A stretch of DNA of 64,000 bases from Phoronis australis (GCA_002633005.1 NMRA01000086.1:1-64000), one strand, 5' to 3'; counted from the stretch's first letter, positions 22,909 through 37,900 are shown. A program made the numbers and translations. Notes: generated by a model not told the origin, from the sequence alone.

Positions 22909-25900
22909 ATGGCTGATCCAACAGCTCTGGAGCAGGATGGTGCCAACTTTGCCACACAAGCTGTCGGCTTTGACCAGGCTGGACAGTATGACAGTGCTGC
23001 TTTTTACTACACAGTAAGGGACTTGTCGTACAATTCATGATGATTTCATTTCTAAAATCTGTTTACACGTGTGTCAATTGGTGTAAATAGACCGATGGAT
23101 TTAAAAAATGTTGTTACCATGTATCACCAGCTCAAAGAGGGTTTAGAAAGTGTTTGTTGTGTACATGTGACAATTGCAGTTATTTCGCTAAAAAACAATT
23201 GCCAAAATTGTAATTCTTCTATTTTTATTTTTGACTACCTTCCTATAATAATGAAAACGTGCCGAGCGGTGTTTTATGACAGCAGTGTAGTACAACTAGT
23301 AATGTAAGAACAAAGGTGAATTTCTGAAATATTTATTTTAGTTGAAAAATTGAGGAATATAGATTTAGGTTTTAACATTTTACCGTATTGCATGCTAAAT
23401 AATTGAAGATATTCTTCCTGTGTTATACATTTGTTTCATCATTAATGAATTCTAAGTATGATATACTTTGCTGTCAATTTTGTTTATATCATACGTTTTC
23501 ATCAAATAATAGTTAAAATTTCTGTTTTTCCAACAGGTCATTTGCAGTTTCCTTTAAAAAATGTTCATGTACAAAATTGAAGATTTTTTACTATTTTCAT
23601 TTTGTGGTGTCCTTGCAGGGCTATACAGTCAAATTTGATGAAGAAGGTGTTATTTCAGAAGAAAAATTGTTTATTTAATATGTACTCATCGCCACTGAGT
23701 TATTAATTAACCAATACCAATCGTGTCGTTTTTCGCCAATTTTTATAATTTCTATGTTTGAATAAATTATCCTAAGCCAACGTTTCAAGAGGAACTCAAT
23801 TTTAGAATCCAAACAATTTAATAAATGACTAGTTTCAGTATATGATATTTTAATATTGATTGAAGTCATTGTTGGACAGGTGTAGTAATTGATCTGCTCG
23901 ACACATGGAACTTAGATCAATGTTTGTAATATCGAAAACTGATGGTTCTTGCAGTTCTTGTACATTTCCATTGACAAAGTACAAGGTAATGCAAAACAGG
24001 GCAGGTTTCTAATGAAGATTTAGTAATATTGAGTCTAGTCTTCTTTCAGTCAGTGCTACGCTTGTATGGCATGCTGCTTAGGTTTTCTAGGTTAATGCTT
24101 TTTGACAGTTTAAGTTTGAATGTCATCAACTGTCATGATGTGGTTAGGTAAACTAAACGTTTCAAGATCTGTTGCTCACATTTTTCTTTGTGTTTATCAC
24201 AGGAAGCTGCCCAGTGTCTTCTTACAGCCATACTTGCCGGCTCAAAAATACCTGGTCTACTGGATAAATCTAATGAGTACATTGAGCGTGCAGAGATTTT
24301 GAGGAAGACAAGTAGGTCATGTTTCACATTGGTAATCGTAAGTGTAGTGATTATAATGATAGATAGGTATAATGGGAATTGTGACAGTAATGGTTTGGGT
24401 GGGATTTCTGATGAGTTGTTACTTGAGGTGAGATTTCTTAAACAAATTAAATTTGGGCACTCTATGAGTAGTAGTTGTAAGGTGTGTATATTGCAGATAA
24501 AAACCCATTTAGTATTGAATTTGCAATTACCATCTTCTGCTGATGATAAAAGAGAAAATTTTAGAAATATGGTTTGCAAAATGGTATAAAAAATTATGCA
24601 TTAATGACTAACATTCAATGCTGATAAAGAATGGTGAAACACTGTAAAATTATATGTTTCTTAGGTATCTGGATTTATAGATACCTGTAGATTCACTCTG
24701 ATGGACATCATAATCAAGATTGTTCCATGACATAGTAATAGAGTAGAAAAAATGAATGTTTGCCAAAATTATTCCTGTTTTTATAGAACCAGAGATTGCC
24801 ATTGGCACTAGAGCTAGCATATCTATTGGGAACCTGATTTACAAATTGTATTTTCTCACAAAAATGCTCTGAGTGATGCCATGCTGTGGAGACATTTGTA
24901 CATTCATTGCCAAACATGGAAATCCTTAAGCACATCCAGTTTGAGGCACCTCAAAGCGGAGTGCATGAAGTCAGAATTGGTATGTCTATTTGCATACAGA
25001 ATAGTTCGTGCAGCCATATTTTGCAACCACTGTAATTTGAGAACATTGTTAAAACGGACCCATACAACATAGTATCTGTAATGTGGCCAAACTAAGGCTC
25101 TGTAAAGTTAACAGATTTAGAGAATCTAGATCCTAAAATTTCCTTAATATTGTTAGGCTTTCATTTTTTGAGATACTTATTCCAAAGGAACCATTCCCTC
25201 TCTAAACCTTTGATTCCCAAGCTATTCAGGTTGCTCAATATACAACCATGTTGGATCATGTCAACTGCTCCTAGTCTGTAAAATGTAAAGACATGCACCC
25301 GCTTTAAACGCCGTACAGCTACGTGCACCTTTTGTTTTAGAACACACCATCCCAGAAGTCCATCCAGTGAAATCCGAACAACAGAAAAATGTGGAGAGAG
25401 CACAGTTTTTAGTGAGGCAGGCTTTCGAGGAGGACTCTAGTGGCAACTTTGATGAGGCTATAGAGCAGTATAGTCAGGCAGTGGAGCTGTGCATCAAAAT
25501 TGTATGTCTGAATGCTTCGCTGATCCTCTTCTCAATTTGGTTGAATGCGTTCATCAGTGTAATCAGCTGCTAACAAGGAATTATGTAGTGTTGGGAAATG
25601 GTGTTTAGACATCAAAATCTCAAATAACAGTTAACAAATAGTTGATCACATGTTTTTAGCCAAAATATGATTCCGAACCTTAAAATCAGCGCTTATGTAA
25701 ATAACGACATTTTGACTGACATTTCAGTTTATTATCTCTAAACTATTCTCAAGACAAAAGACGTGTACCTGTACAGTCTGTTCTCCACCTGTGTCACCTG
25801 ATTGAAATATTGTGAACTTTTATCTTGAAAATGGTTTAGAGACAATAAACTGAAACGTTGATCAATGTGTCGTTTACATATGCGCTGATTTTAAAGTTCA

Positions 25901-28900
25901 TATTAACAGATAGTTGCAGAATATTAGCACTTTTTGATTACTGAACAGTGGTGTGGAAATGATTGAATGAAGTTATATCAGTGACTAGTTACCGAAGAAA
26001 TAGCCATAATGGTCAAATATTTTATCACTGTGGTCTTAAATTTGAAGGTCTGCTTTACATGGATAAGGATTTAAGTGTAGATATTGCATTTTATAAAACT
26101 GACTCTTTTTCTTCTTTTGTGTGAAATTTGTTTTTTCAGAACTTAAATTTATTGTCATGTGACTTGATCAAAGTTTCGTTTATAGAGAGATTCAACTTCG
26201 GACACTGCTCTTCAAGCAAAGGTAAAGAAGCTTGCTAGCCAAGCCCTTGACAGGTTAGTTGATTACGTTGTATTTATGCCCTAGACATGAAGTAATCAAG
26301 TAGGATAATTTATCTTAATAAACTGGCCGAAATATTTTCCTTGGAAGTGGTTTATTCCATTAGAGGAGCTGAGAGATCACCCACACTTGATATATTAAAC
26401 ACTCCAGTATTGACCAACTCCTGTTAAATTTGATGACTTTTTACATCGTTTTTACCTGCTGATGCAATGAATGGCCTGTTTTGTGATGGAGAACATTCTT
26501 ATCGTGTTTTGGAAATGTTTGAGACATCTTTTTTGTGAGTAACCTGGTTTATAATATGTAGCGAGTTAGAGGGAAACATCCTTTTTAGGTAATGTGGGAC
26601 CTTAGAAAAATGTCCAAATCTGGCTTTTTTCATAACATTGTATCTCAGAAATGACTGATCACTTTCAAATGAAACTTTCAGATACTGCACATCAGACTTT
26701 GTTCTCGGAATTGCTGTTAAAATGTTCTTTTGTATGAGGGATTATAAAAAATTACAAAAGTTGCATTAAACAAAAATGAAACAGCAATTAAGGAAACAAT
26801 GACAGCTTTTTTGAGATTTGATCTTTAATTTTTATGTGAAATGAAATTTGGTCATTTTATTGACAGCATTATATTGCTATGACTACCTTTGCTTGTTTGC
26901 TTAATTTACTGAAAAGAGTGGTCTCGGTGGTGACCCAGTTAATGAAAATGTAGTGTCTACAGGCTTTCTACTTTCAGATATTATGTATATTTTTAAATAA
27001 ATACTTACGGATTAGGTCACCCATTACCTTATATAGAATTAGGTCACCCATTACCTTATATAGAATTAGGTCACACATTACCTTATATAGAATCAGCTCA
27101 CCCATCACCTTATATAGAATTAGCTCACCCATCACCTTATATAGAATTAGCTCACCCATCACCTTGTATAGAATTAGCTCACCCGTCACCTTGTATAGAA
27201 TTAGCTCACCCGTCACCTTGTAAAGAATTAGGTCACATGTTACCTTGTATAGTATTTGGTCATGTATTACCTTGTAGTGTATGAGAATCTAGAGCTTTAT
27301 GGACTGTTTGTGCTTAAAATCAAAAACGATCGTATCTGACATGTATTTCCCAAGGTTATCTGTTGTTGGTGTCATAGCAGATGACAACATCACATCAGTA
27401 CACCTTGTTATCACCCCCAGATGTCGGTTCAAGAGGGTAGTGTTTAACAATGAACAACTAGACATACTTTCCATGTCACCTTACACAAATCTGTTCCTTG
27501 TTGAATGTTACATTACATGTACATTGTTTGACACAACCCAAGCTGGGAACTGGATTACCGGGAACTTGATAACCTCTCGCTCTCAAAATCATTTTGCCTT
27601 CTCCATTTTCCCAAGATAATAAAACATTCACTCTCCTTTGAAGAGTTGGTGAGATGTAATAAACAACTTAAGAATTTTGAGATACTTTGGTAATGGGAAA
27701 CCAATTTTGATTTTGTTACTCATGCAAATTGTAAAATGAACTCTTCTTGTTTCCATGGTTGTCATGGTGACTGGACTGGAGTTCATACACATTATTTGCA
27801 GCATGTTATACTACTACATTTTTTACCCTCCTGGCCGGTGCTCAACATCACTGTAACCTTTCCCAAGAATTCTCTCATTGTGTTTGATTTTTCACAGAGC
27901 CGAGGAACTGAAACAAAAGAACAACCCAGAGCTTAACTTACCAGAACCTCCGGCTGACTCATTGACCTCAGGGCACAATATTCAAAGGCGAATTCCACCT
28001 CTTGGATTCAGCTTGGTAGACTCATCAAAGGCAGACAAGCCACAGAGGAATATTCCTAGCCCTCAAACTTCTAAGGGTCCAGTTTCTGTTGGTGCAGCTA
28101 ACTATACAAAAGAGGAAATTGTTGTCTTAAGGTTTGTGAGCAGTGTCAATTGTTGCTGTCTATGTCTAAGGAGTTTTATTTTGTAGGTAGTGCTAGTGCA
28201 ACTAGTTTGTTGTCTGTGAACAAATTATTGTTAAGATTAATTTCAAAAAGGAGTTCAGTAAATATTCAATTTTTTTAAGATGTTACTGTTTTTTTTTTTT
28301 GAAAAGCATTTCTGCATTTTTAACTTCTTGCTACATTGCCATCCTGTTGGTCTATTTAATTGCTGCATGTTTCATTCTTTGCTTAGCCTCTGGGTCAGGT
28401 AATAAGATGTGCCCAGATTTTTATGCTTCCACATATTTATGTGTGGGTGCATATTGCTGTCATCTCTGTCTGGACGTCTTGGCATCCAGCGTTCACTGCT
28501 GTGTATCCTAAACTCCTTGCTGGATCGCTATAAAATTTGGCAGATGTGTTCCTGTGAAACATACGACGACAAATTTCAAACTGATCTGACTACCGCTTTG
28601 TCCCCTAGTGGCAATTTTAGTTTGCTTGAGAGATTTTCTTGAAAATTGTAAATAAATTTTCTATGAAGGAGATGATGGCGCCTTTCCATTTTTGGATAGA
28701 TTTGATGTAATCTGTGCCACCTGTTGGCCAATATAAAAAATCTGAGTACATTTTTGATGTTCGCTTTCTTATCTCCCAAACCGTTCTCAGGATCATTATG
28801 AAAATTAGCAGATGTGTTTCTGATGAGTAGACAGGAGCAGAGGTTTTTTCGGAGGAGTTTAACTACTTTGGCACCCCCTAGTGGCAATTTTTTGTGTCCA

Positions 28901-31900
28901 CGGTTCTTCTTAACACTTTGGAGGATCCTTTGAAATTTTGCAGGTGTGTTCCTATGAAGATGGCAACAGATGACAACAAGTTTCGGACCAATTCAACTAC
29001 ACCTTTGGCCCTTATGGGAACTTTTACATTTAGCTCTTAATAGCAATTTGCTTTTACGTTTCCCTCTGTATCTTTGGAGTTCCATTGTGGATTTTCATTA
29101 AAATTTGTAAATAGTTTTGTATGAGAAAAACAACATCGCCTCCCCTATTTTTTATAGGTTGGTGGATTCTGCACCATCCAATGGCCTTTGTTATGACGCT
29201 AAAAAACTTCCCTAGATGCACACTGTTTACCGGGCAGTCGTGGGTGCATTTCAAGACTATGTGTTGTTTATGTTATTGTTTATTCTTCAATAAACATTTC
29301 ACTTGTTAGCGATGGTAATTGTCTTATTGTGTTTATTGTAGAAATACATCCTTCATCAATGGTCGTGAATATGTCCCTTTTATGTCTGTTGACATGAGGG
29401 AAAGGTTTGCCTATCCAGTGGCTTTCACGTGAGTGAGACTGATGATATTTTGAACACTTGAAACCCTGATACACGTGCTCTTGTTTTTGTCATTGGACGA
29501 TTTGAAGGTATAAAATTGGTCCTAACTTGTATCTAGTTCTGAGCTTGTATAAAACCTACAAGTCATAGTTGCTGAAGACTGAACTCAGTTAATGCTGGTA
29601 GTATATTCATGTGTTGTCTTTTTAGCACCCAATGCATATGACAATCAATCAAATAGAAAAAGTGGTCGCTTTTCTAAACAGTGATTTGTTTTCATTGACA
29701 CTCGATGTTTTCAATGAGATTTTACCATTTTGTATTAAAAATCAATTTTAGGTTTTTCAAAAATCAAGTGTAGATAATTTTGTAACCAAAAACCTGGATT
29801 GATGTTGAACTTTAAGGCATTGTGCATTTTTGCTTTTCTTTGTGCTTATCAGTGTTTTGCATCACTTTCATAATGAATAATTATATTCCTTGCTAATTTG
29901 CAGTGATAAACATGGCATGCTGGCCCTGTCACCAAAACAGAGGTCTCGACTGGACAGGTGGGCGAGACCTTCTGACTTCTTGGACAGTCCACAGATGATC
30001 TATGCTGTCTCCAGCTTTAGTATAAGACAGGTGAGTCTTTTAATAGCCCATCTTGGTCTTGTGAGATGTGCTGTTGTCATAATTACAATTTCAATTTCAT
30101 CACTTCAGTTATTTTGTGCAAACACAATTGCAACATTAGTCATTTTTAAAATTTTTGACTACTAAAAATGAACAAGTGTTGTTTTATGACAGTCACATTG
30201 TAAAAGCCTTGCTTATTATAAGCTAGTAGTTTTTTACTATTTATTTTGTTCAGAAATTCGACACATATAGCGTCCACAACTACCAGTGCTCCTGCTTATC
30301 TGGTCATTTGACTTAACCTAAAACTTCTACCCAGAAGGATCACTGACACTAACTGCCCAGAGCAAGTCTAGTCATGTCACTTTCATTTCTTGGCTAAGAT
30401 TAACTACTACTGGATTGTTTCTTGAGACCTAGGTTCTGTTTTATGAAAGTGACTTTGGACATAAGAAATAAATTTGACCTTGGATAAGTAGTAAACAAAT
30501 ATCCCTGCAGTTTTGCAGTTTCAAGGTGGTTCTGCTAAATCTTTTTTTTCTCGCTACGCGGTATATATTTTGTATTTGAAGTTCCCCGAGAATGAAGATA
30601 AACTATCTTGCTAAACACAAGTGAAATATTGTAAAAATGGCCAATTTTGTGAATAAGGTTGGAGATGACCTAAGTCACTTTTCATGAAACAAAGCCCAGG
30701 TTCTCTGAGCTGGCTTTATGGACTCATTATTTTGTGTACCAAAGGGAATATAACAGGGAACTGGTTGATTCTGTGAGCACTCAGTAAATTTGCATTGGAA
30801 GCTTGGTGCATTGACAATTGTTTATCGAATCATTGAATGTAACCCTTAGCTCTGCATCTTACTTGTAGACCATCGTATCAGACTGCTCTTTTGTTGCATC
30901 ACTGGCCATCAGTGCTCAATACGAGAGAAGATTCAGGAAAAAACTGATAACGAGGTATGTGGGTATTAGCAGAGCCTTAACATTTGGAAATGAGTAATTA
31001 TAAGGTGACTCAGTGAGTTCTGAACAAAGCGTAGGTCGTCTGATTTCAACCGTCAAATCTTGGTGTAGCTATTGTTTGGAGACTTTTTTCTTTGTTAATT
31101 GACATTTAATTTCTTTTGTCGTTGTAGCATTATTTATCCTCAAAACAGAAAGGGGGAGCCTGTGTATAATCCCTGTGGCAAGTTTATGGTCAAACTCAAT
31201 TTAAACGGTGTACCAAGAAAAGTAAGTTATGGCTATTTTTGGCATTCAGCATTGAGTGTTAAGTAGTTGTCAACTGTGGTACTTGTTGACACCAGTCTAC
31301 ATGGCATACAATGCGTTGGTGTGTTTCATTAACAGATTTGGGAAAGGAGAGGTTCGGGGGGACGTCCACGCACATCATTGTATCGTAGGAGTCGTAGCCA
31401 GAATTGTAGCCAGGTTGACTTGGTATTGTTATTGAGTGACATGAATGCTTTTGATGTGAGGATGTGCTGGAACTCTTTGATGGGTAAACTAATAAGTTGT
31501 TCCCGTAACAAAGGATAAGTGCGTTGTCAAATCAATTGGATGAAACCCCGAGTAACTATAGATGGTACTGTTGCCGTGTTTTATGTTCATCTGTGTGCTG
31601 ACTGAGAATCCTGTTGTCAAGACAACATAAAATTCCGAAAGCATTCATGTCATGCAATAATAACAACGTTATATCAACCACAGCTCTGGTAATGACTTCC
31701 AGCATACAGTAAGTTGTGCGGAACCCCCCCCCCCTAATCTCTCTTCTCTCAGTTGTATATAGAATTCAAATATCTGGTGTCCCCTATGTCTGTGGGCACT
31801 CGCAGTGGTTTAAGTTCTTACCAAAATGAGTTTTTGTATATATTTATATAAATATGTTTATTAACGCATTCATCATCACCTTTCTGAAGACCATTTGGCC

Positions 31901-34900
31901 TAAAATGCCAGTTGTACAAAGATTTGAATATTACTAATCATTTTTATGCGCCCACATTATGCCGTCGTTTCTGTCTGTCCGTCTGTCCAGCTGCCTTCCA
32001 TCTGTCTGTCTGACATCTAGTGTCTACTGCTCTATCTCCAAAACCCTTTGTTGTATGTTGATGAAATTTTAAACTTATTTTCTTTTCATGAATGGAATGG
32101 CAAGAGACAACTTTCGAATGGGTCCAATTACCGGTGTGCCTCCTAGGCAATTTTTTTAGATTTACCTCTTTATCTTCAAAGGTCCTCAACAGATTTTCAT
32201 AAAATTTGGCAAATAGGCATCTATTAGTGAGATGACGCTACCCTCCCATTTTTGGATGAATTCGAAGTATTTTGCGCCACCTAATGGCCATTTTTACTAT
32301 TTACTAGCCTGTTTTATGCATCCGCCCCTCTATCAACGAAAACCAGTGTAAGGATGATTTTGAAAATTGGCATTAAAACTTCTATTGTGAAGAGGACGAC
32401 TGATGTTGACGACTCAGTCAACTGTGGCTCCTCCTAGTGGCAGTTTTTGCATCTATGGTTGTATCTCCCAAACCCTCTCCAGGATCTTTATTAAATTTGG
32501 CTGAAGTTGACAACGGCCAACGACGACATTTGGATAGATGAGCTATCGCTGTGACCTCCAGGGGCAATTTTATGTTTTTCGTTTATCTTTGAAACTGCTT
32601 GGCAGATTTTATGGAATTTAAAAATAAGTTTCTATTAAAGATATGAAGACAGGTTACTGCTTTCGATAGATTCGATGTATAGTGGCCACTTTTATTACAT
32701 TATGAAATTTTGCAAAAATGTTTTTGTTAAGATGGCGACGGCTTCTCATTTTCGGGCAGATTTGACATATTCTGCGCCAACCGGTTTGTCATTTTAAACA
32801 GTTTTTAGTACGTTTTTGACATCACCCTCTCCATCCACTAAGCCGCTTTAAAGATCATTATTAAAATCTGGAGATGTGTTCTTGACAGTGATTTTGGAAC
32901 TTGTTCAACTACTCTGGCACCCCCTAGTGGCAATTTTATTTTCTTGTGTCCACTTGTGTTTATGTGCTTTACGTACTCTTTGCAAGATCTTTCTGAAATT
33001 TAGCAGAATGTTCCTATGGATTTGGTAACAACAGATGGTGGCGAGTTTCAGACCAATCCAAGTACAGCTCTGCTCCCTAGTTCAGTTTTATTTTTTAACT
33101 TTGCCTCTATAACTTCAGAGTTCTTTGATGTTTTTTCATGAAATTTGTCTAACAAGTTTCTATTGTGAAGACAAAAGCACCTTTCCTTTTTTTGATGGCT
33201 TCCACATATTCCGCACCAACTACTGGCCATTTCAATTATTTTTTTAGTCTGTTTTCTATCCTTTATCAGCTAAACCACGTTGAGGATCATTATGAAAATT
33301 GGTAGTTGTGTTCTTAGTGAGAAGAGCATAACTGACCGGGATTTTCAAACAGGTCCTACTAATGTGGCGCCCCCTAGTGACACTTTTTCGCATCTCCTAA
33401 ACCCCTTGCAAGATGTTTTTGAAATTTTGTAATTGTTTTCTTATTAAGTTGACAGCAGAGGGACAGATTTGACTATGTACTGCTGCGGTTTCTAATGGCA
33501 TTTTTTACATTCGAATCTTTGGAGTTCTTTGATGCATTTTCAAATAAACACTCCTAGAAGCACATTGTTGCGGTGCAGTCATAGCGACATTTCAACGCTC
33601 TGCGTTGGACTTGTAAAGTTATTTTCTGTGTCAAATGTTGATGAATGCAACCAAATTATTTCTGTAACTTGTCTCCAGACCTTTGTTTGTTGATATTTTT
33701 GTAATCACTAGATAGTATGTCACATGGTGATATTGAGTACCCGGTATGTGTACTGTTGTTTTTAATGATGTTGACCTGAGATTTTAGAATTAATAAAGTG
33801 AAAGTATCTCATCTCATATACAATCATTAAATTTTCTGACCAAAAATATTCTTCTGATTCTCTGTTTTTATATTTTACAGTTATTGCAGTAAATCAAACA
33901 AAAAACCTTGGTGAGATATTGTCAAATTTCTTAGAACTTGTCATTAAAAACTTTTAAAACACTTTGAGTACAACTTAGAGTGACCATATTGGCTGGGTAA
34001 TGAGTTGTTTGTAACATTTCTGTAACAGTGGTCATTTAGCTAATTTTTTGCCTTGTTTGTCCACCAGGTGATCATCGATGACTACCTACCCATAGGTAGG
34101 GACGGAGAACTGCTGTGTTCATTTTCCAACAACAGGAATGAACTATGGGTGTCACTGCTGGAGAAAGCCTACATGAAGGTCATGGGTGGCTATGACTTCC
34201 CTGGTTCAAATTCTGTATGTACTTATTGACAAACAACATCTCTGGTCAAAAGCTCAAAGTGACAAATAGATCTTTTAAAAACTCGACTTTGTGCTTGATA
34301 ATAACTGATTTTTTTAAAGCAAATAGTCAAAGTAATTACTAAATTTGTTCCAAACTGATTTCTTTTAAAAGGAGCAACTTGTGCTTAAACAAAATGTAAA
34401 GAAGTTTTCAAAATATTTTAAAAATCATCTCATATGCAAATATTGTAAATCCACTTACATTGCTATTTTTAAAAGCTTCTTTTTGTCTGACATATATTTA
34501 TTTTTTAGTATCGCCAACTAGTGTGCTTAATTTTTAATAAGCTATGACATTGTGGAACAAGTAGAGTTGTTTTGATTGCTTGTGCGCCTTAACTTGGGCT
34601 TGTTGCTGAAACCTTAACTTACTCTAGTTTGAAGTCAACAATTTCAATGTAATAATTGCTGTTGGTGTGTGGCTTTGCAATAAGCTGTACTTTTGCTGAT
34701 TTTATTTCCAAGAACATCGACTTGCATGCGCTCACTGGCTGGATACCCGAGCGTATCTCCATTCGAGTCAACTCACCTGAGTTTGACAAGGACAAAGAGT
34801 TCACGCGCATCATGGACCGTTTCCACAAGGGTCACTGCCTAGTTACCATAGCAACTGGTGAGATGTCTGAGACTGCTGCAGATCGAGCGGGCCTCGTTCC

Positions 34901-37900
34901 CACTCATGCTTATGCCATGCTGGATATAAGAATAATAAAGGTAAGTGAACTTTCAAAAGTAATATTGCTTCACCATGCTGGATATAAGAATAATAAAGGT
35001 AAGTGAACTTTCAAAAGTAATATTGCTTCACCATGCTGGATATAAGAATAATAAAGGTAAGTGAACTTTCAAAAGTAATATTGCTTCGCCATGCTGGATA
35101 TAAGAATCATAAAGGTAAGTGAACTTTCAAAAGTAATATTGCTTCACCAAAATTTGTGAAATATGTGGCTACTTCCATTCTTAAGCCACTAACCTGACTT
35201 CCATTCTTAAGCCACTAACCTGACTTCCATTCTTAAGCCACTAACCTGACTTCCATTCTTAAGCCACTAACCTGACTTCCATTCTTAAGCCACTAACCTG
35301 AATTGCGTTTGCTGTAGTCGCCGTCTTCATGGATGATTCAGCCATCAACATTTTCTTTCTGTTTGAAATTATTTGAACTAAGTTTTATAAGTTCAAACCT
35401 AATTCTTCCTGATTTTTTTTCTCAATTATCACCATGTTGTCAACAAAACTCGACAAACTGGATGTTTTTTAAGGAAATACTGCCTGCTTGGCAATGTTTT
35501 GAATGTGTTTAGTCAATGTGGATATCACTGAACTCTATTTGTACTGTGAAAGAGTAGATATCTTTTTGAGACAAGAGATACATCTGTATAGATGAACACT
35601 ATTTTGTCCATACCTATAGAGACTTGTTTCACTGCGCTCAGGTGATTTTTCCTGCTTGGGAGAGTTTCCACTTTTTAGCTGACTCATCTAATAAATTAGG
35701 GTACACCAGGCTGTGAAACAACACTGTTCTATGGGGAAAGCAATCAGACAATTGTCTTTTAATACATTTTTGCTCTAGAAGGCATCTCCGTTTGTTTATG
35801 TTAGAATCCTTCAGCAACATGTTTGCGTTGCTACACATTTGTTACTTTAAAACCATGCTCCAATGCCTTCATTGAAGCTTTCCTTTACTGTGCTTAGCCT
35901 GTTTTTAACAAAACAGTTATACTTCCCTGAATTTCACCATGTATCCGTTCTCTGTATCAAGGGCTTCAAGTTGATCCAGTTAAAGAACCCATGGAGTCAT
36001 TTGAGGTGGAAAGGGAACTTCTCTGAGAATGACACAGTTCACTGGACCAAGGAAATGCAACAACAGCTGAACTATGACCCTTCCAGTGCACAGATGGTTG
36101 ACAATGGTAGTATAAGTTGCATATACTTTCATTGATAACTTTTGATGTTATGACTTGTGGTGAATTGCTTACTTCACTCTACAGATCAATTAAATGTTAT
36201 AGAAATGGTGAATAATTAGGAACAAGTTGACATTGAATAGCCATATACCAAAATATCACAGCACCTTCTATGATTCTATTCTATTTACCTACAATGCTGT
36301 GCATCAGTATGGTATTCATTCCACAATTGTACTCTGTTGTGGAGCTAATCATTATTTTGCACAAAGATATTTTTCCAATCCTTATTCTATTGTTATTTAA
36401 GTTATACTACTGGATAGTGACTTCAGTGCTGACACCCAAAAAATTACTGATTGGGATGCGATATATTATTCTTTTCTTGTTTGTCTCAGCACAAAATCGT
36501 TAAACTGCATCAAACTTTTGAAAACTTCAGCCTTACAATGGGTTTCTTTACCTCATCTGGGAAGATGAATTGAATTTGAATTTATTTATTTCGTTTCAGG
36601 TGTTTTCTGGATTGACTACGATTCTTTGTGTAATTTCTTTGACGTGATCTACATTAACTGGAACCCAGAGCTGTTCACGCATACCTCCTGTGTTCATCAG
36701 TGAGTCTTGTTCACTCAGCCGTTAACAACTGGTTGGCTGATAACTGATGTGTGTGTTATGGAGGAGAATGCAGTTTTGGGAGATTGCTTTTGTGATAGAC
36801 TGACTGAGCATTGTGTGGTGCACTTCGTGGGGGTATCTAAAGTAATCTGGCATATGCGTGATTTGTAGTCACGGCATTGGAACCCACTCTTATCACAGTC
36901 TTGTACCCTTATGACACTGTGTAGAAACTTCAAGCAGGTACAAAACACCATTTCTATAGTAACTCACTTGCAATTTTGGTACATTGTTCTAATTTATGAA
37001 TTGTATTATCTTCAGTCACTGGCTTTAAAATTTGTCTGTGCTAAGAGTGTGGTTGGAGTTCATGTTCCGTGGTAAGATTTCTTGTGCGTGGTAAGATTTT
37101 TTTCTGTGTCATGTGTATGGTTTACATCCCCTCCGCGAATAGTTATGAAAGAAAACCTTGAACAGTTTGTAAATGACTTCATTTTGAAATTAACAAAAGT
37201 CATTGCTTGATGTTACACAGTTTTATGGGTACTATCAAAGTTAGTTACTCTCTGTGGACTTACTGCATACTCTTCTGTACCAAACATGATTTAACACAGT
37301 TTTATGGGTACTATCAAAGTTAGTTACTCTCTGTGGACTTACTGCATACTCTTCTGTACCAAACATGATTTAACACAGTTTTATGGGTACTATCAAAGTT
37401 AGTTACTCTCTGTGGACTTACTGCATACTCTTCTGTACCAAACATGATTTAACACAGTTTTATGGGTACTATCAAAGTTAGTTACTCTCTGTGGACTTAC
37501 TGCATACTCTTCTGTACCAAACATGATTTAACACAGTTTTATGGGTACTATCAAAGTTAGTTACTCTCTGTGGACTTACTGCATACTCTTCTGTACCAAA
37601 CATGATTTAACACAGTTTTATGGGTACTATCAAAGTTAGTTACTCTCTGTGGACTTACTGCATACTCTTCTGTACCAAACATGATTTAACACAGTTTTAT
37701 GGGTACTATCAAAGTTAGTTACTCTCTGTGGACTTACTGCATACTCTTCTGTACCAAACATGATTTAACACAGTTTTATGGGTACTATCAAAGTTAGTTA
37801 CTCTCTGTGGACTTACTGCATACTCTTCTGTACCAAACATGATTTAACACAGTTTTATGGGTACTATCAAAGTTAGTTACTCTCTGTGGACTTACTGCAT

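Noticed and set aside
26974-27216. Minus-strand nine-residue repeat protein
   Set aside because: Artefact of the 27-bp minisatellite inside a calpain-7 intron.
34999-35006. Calpain-7 reading through the first donor into the 58-bp repeats
   Set aside because: It meets a TGA at 35004. Use of GT at 34941 keeps family-matching sequence into exon 12.
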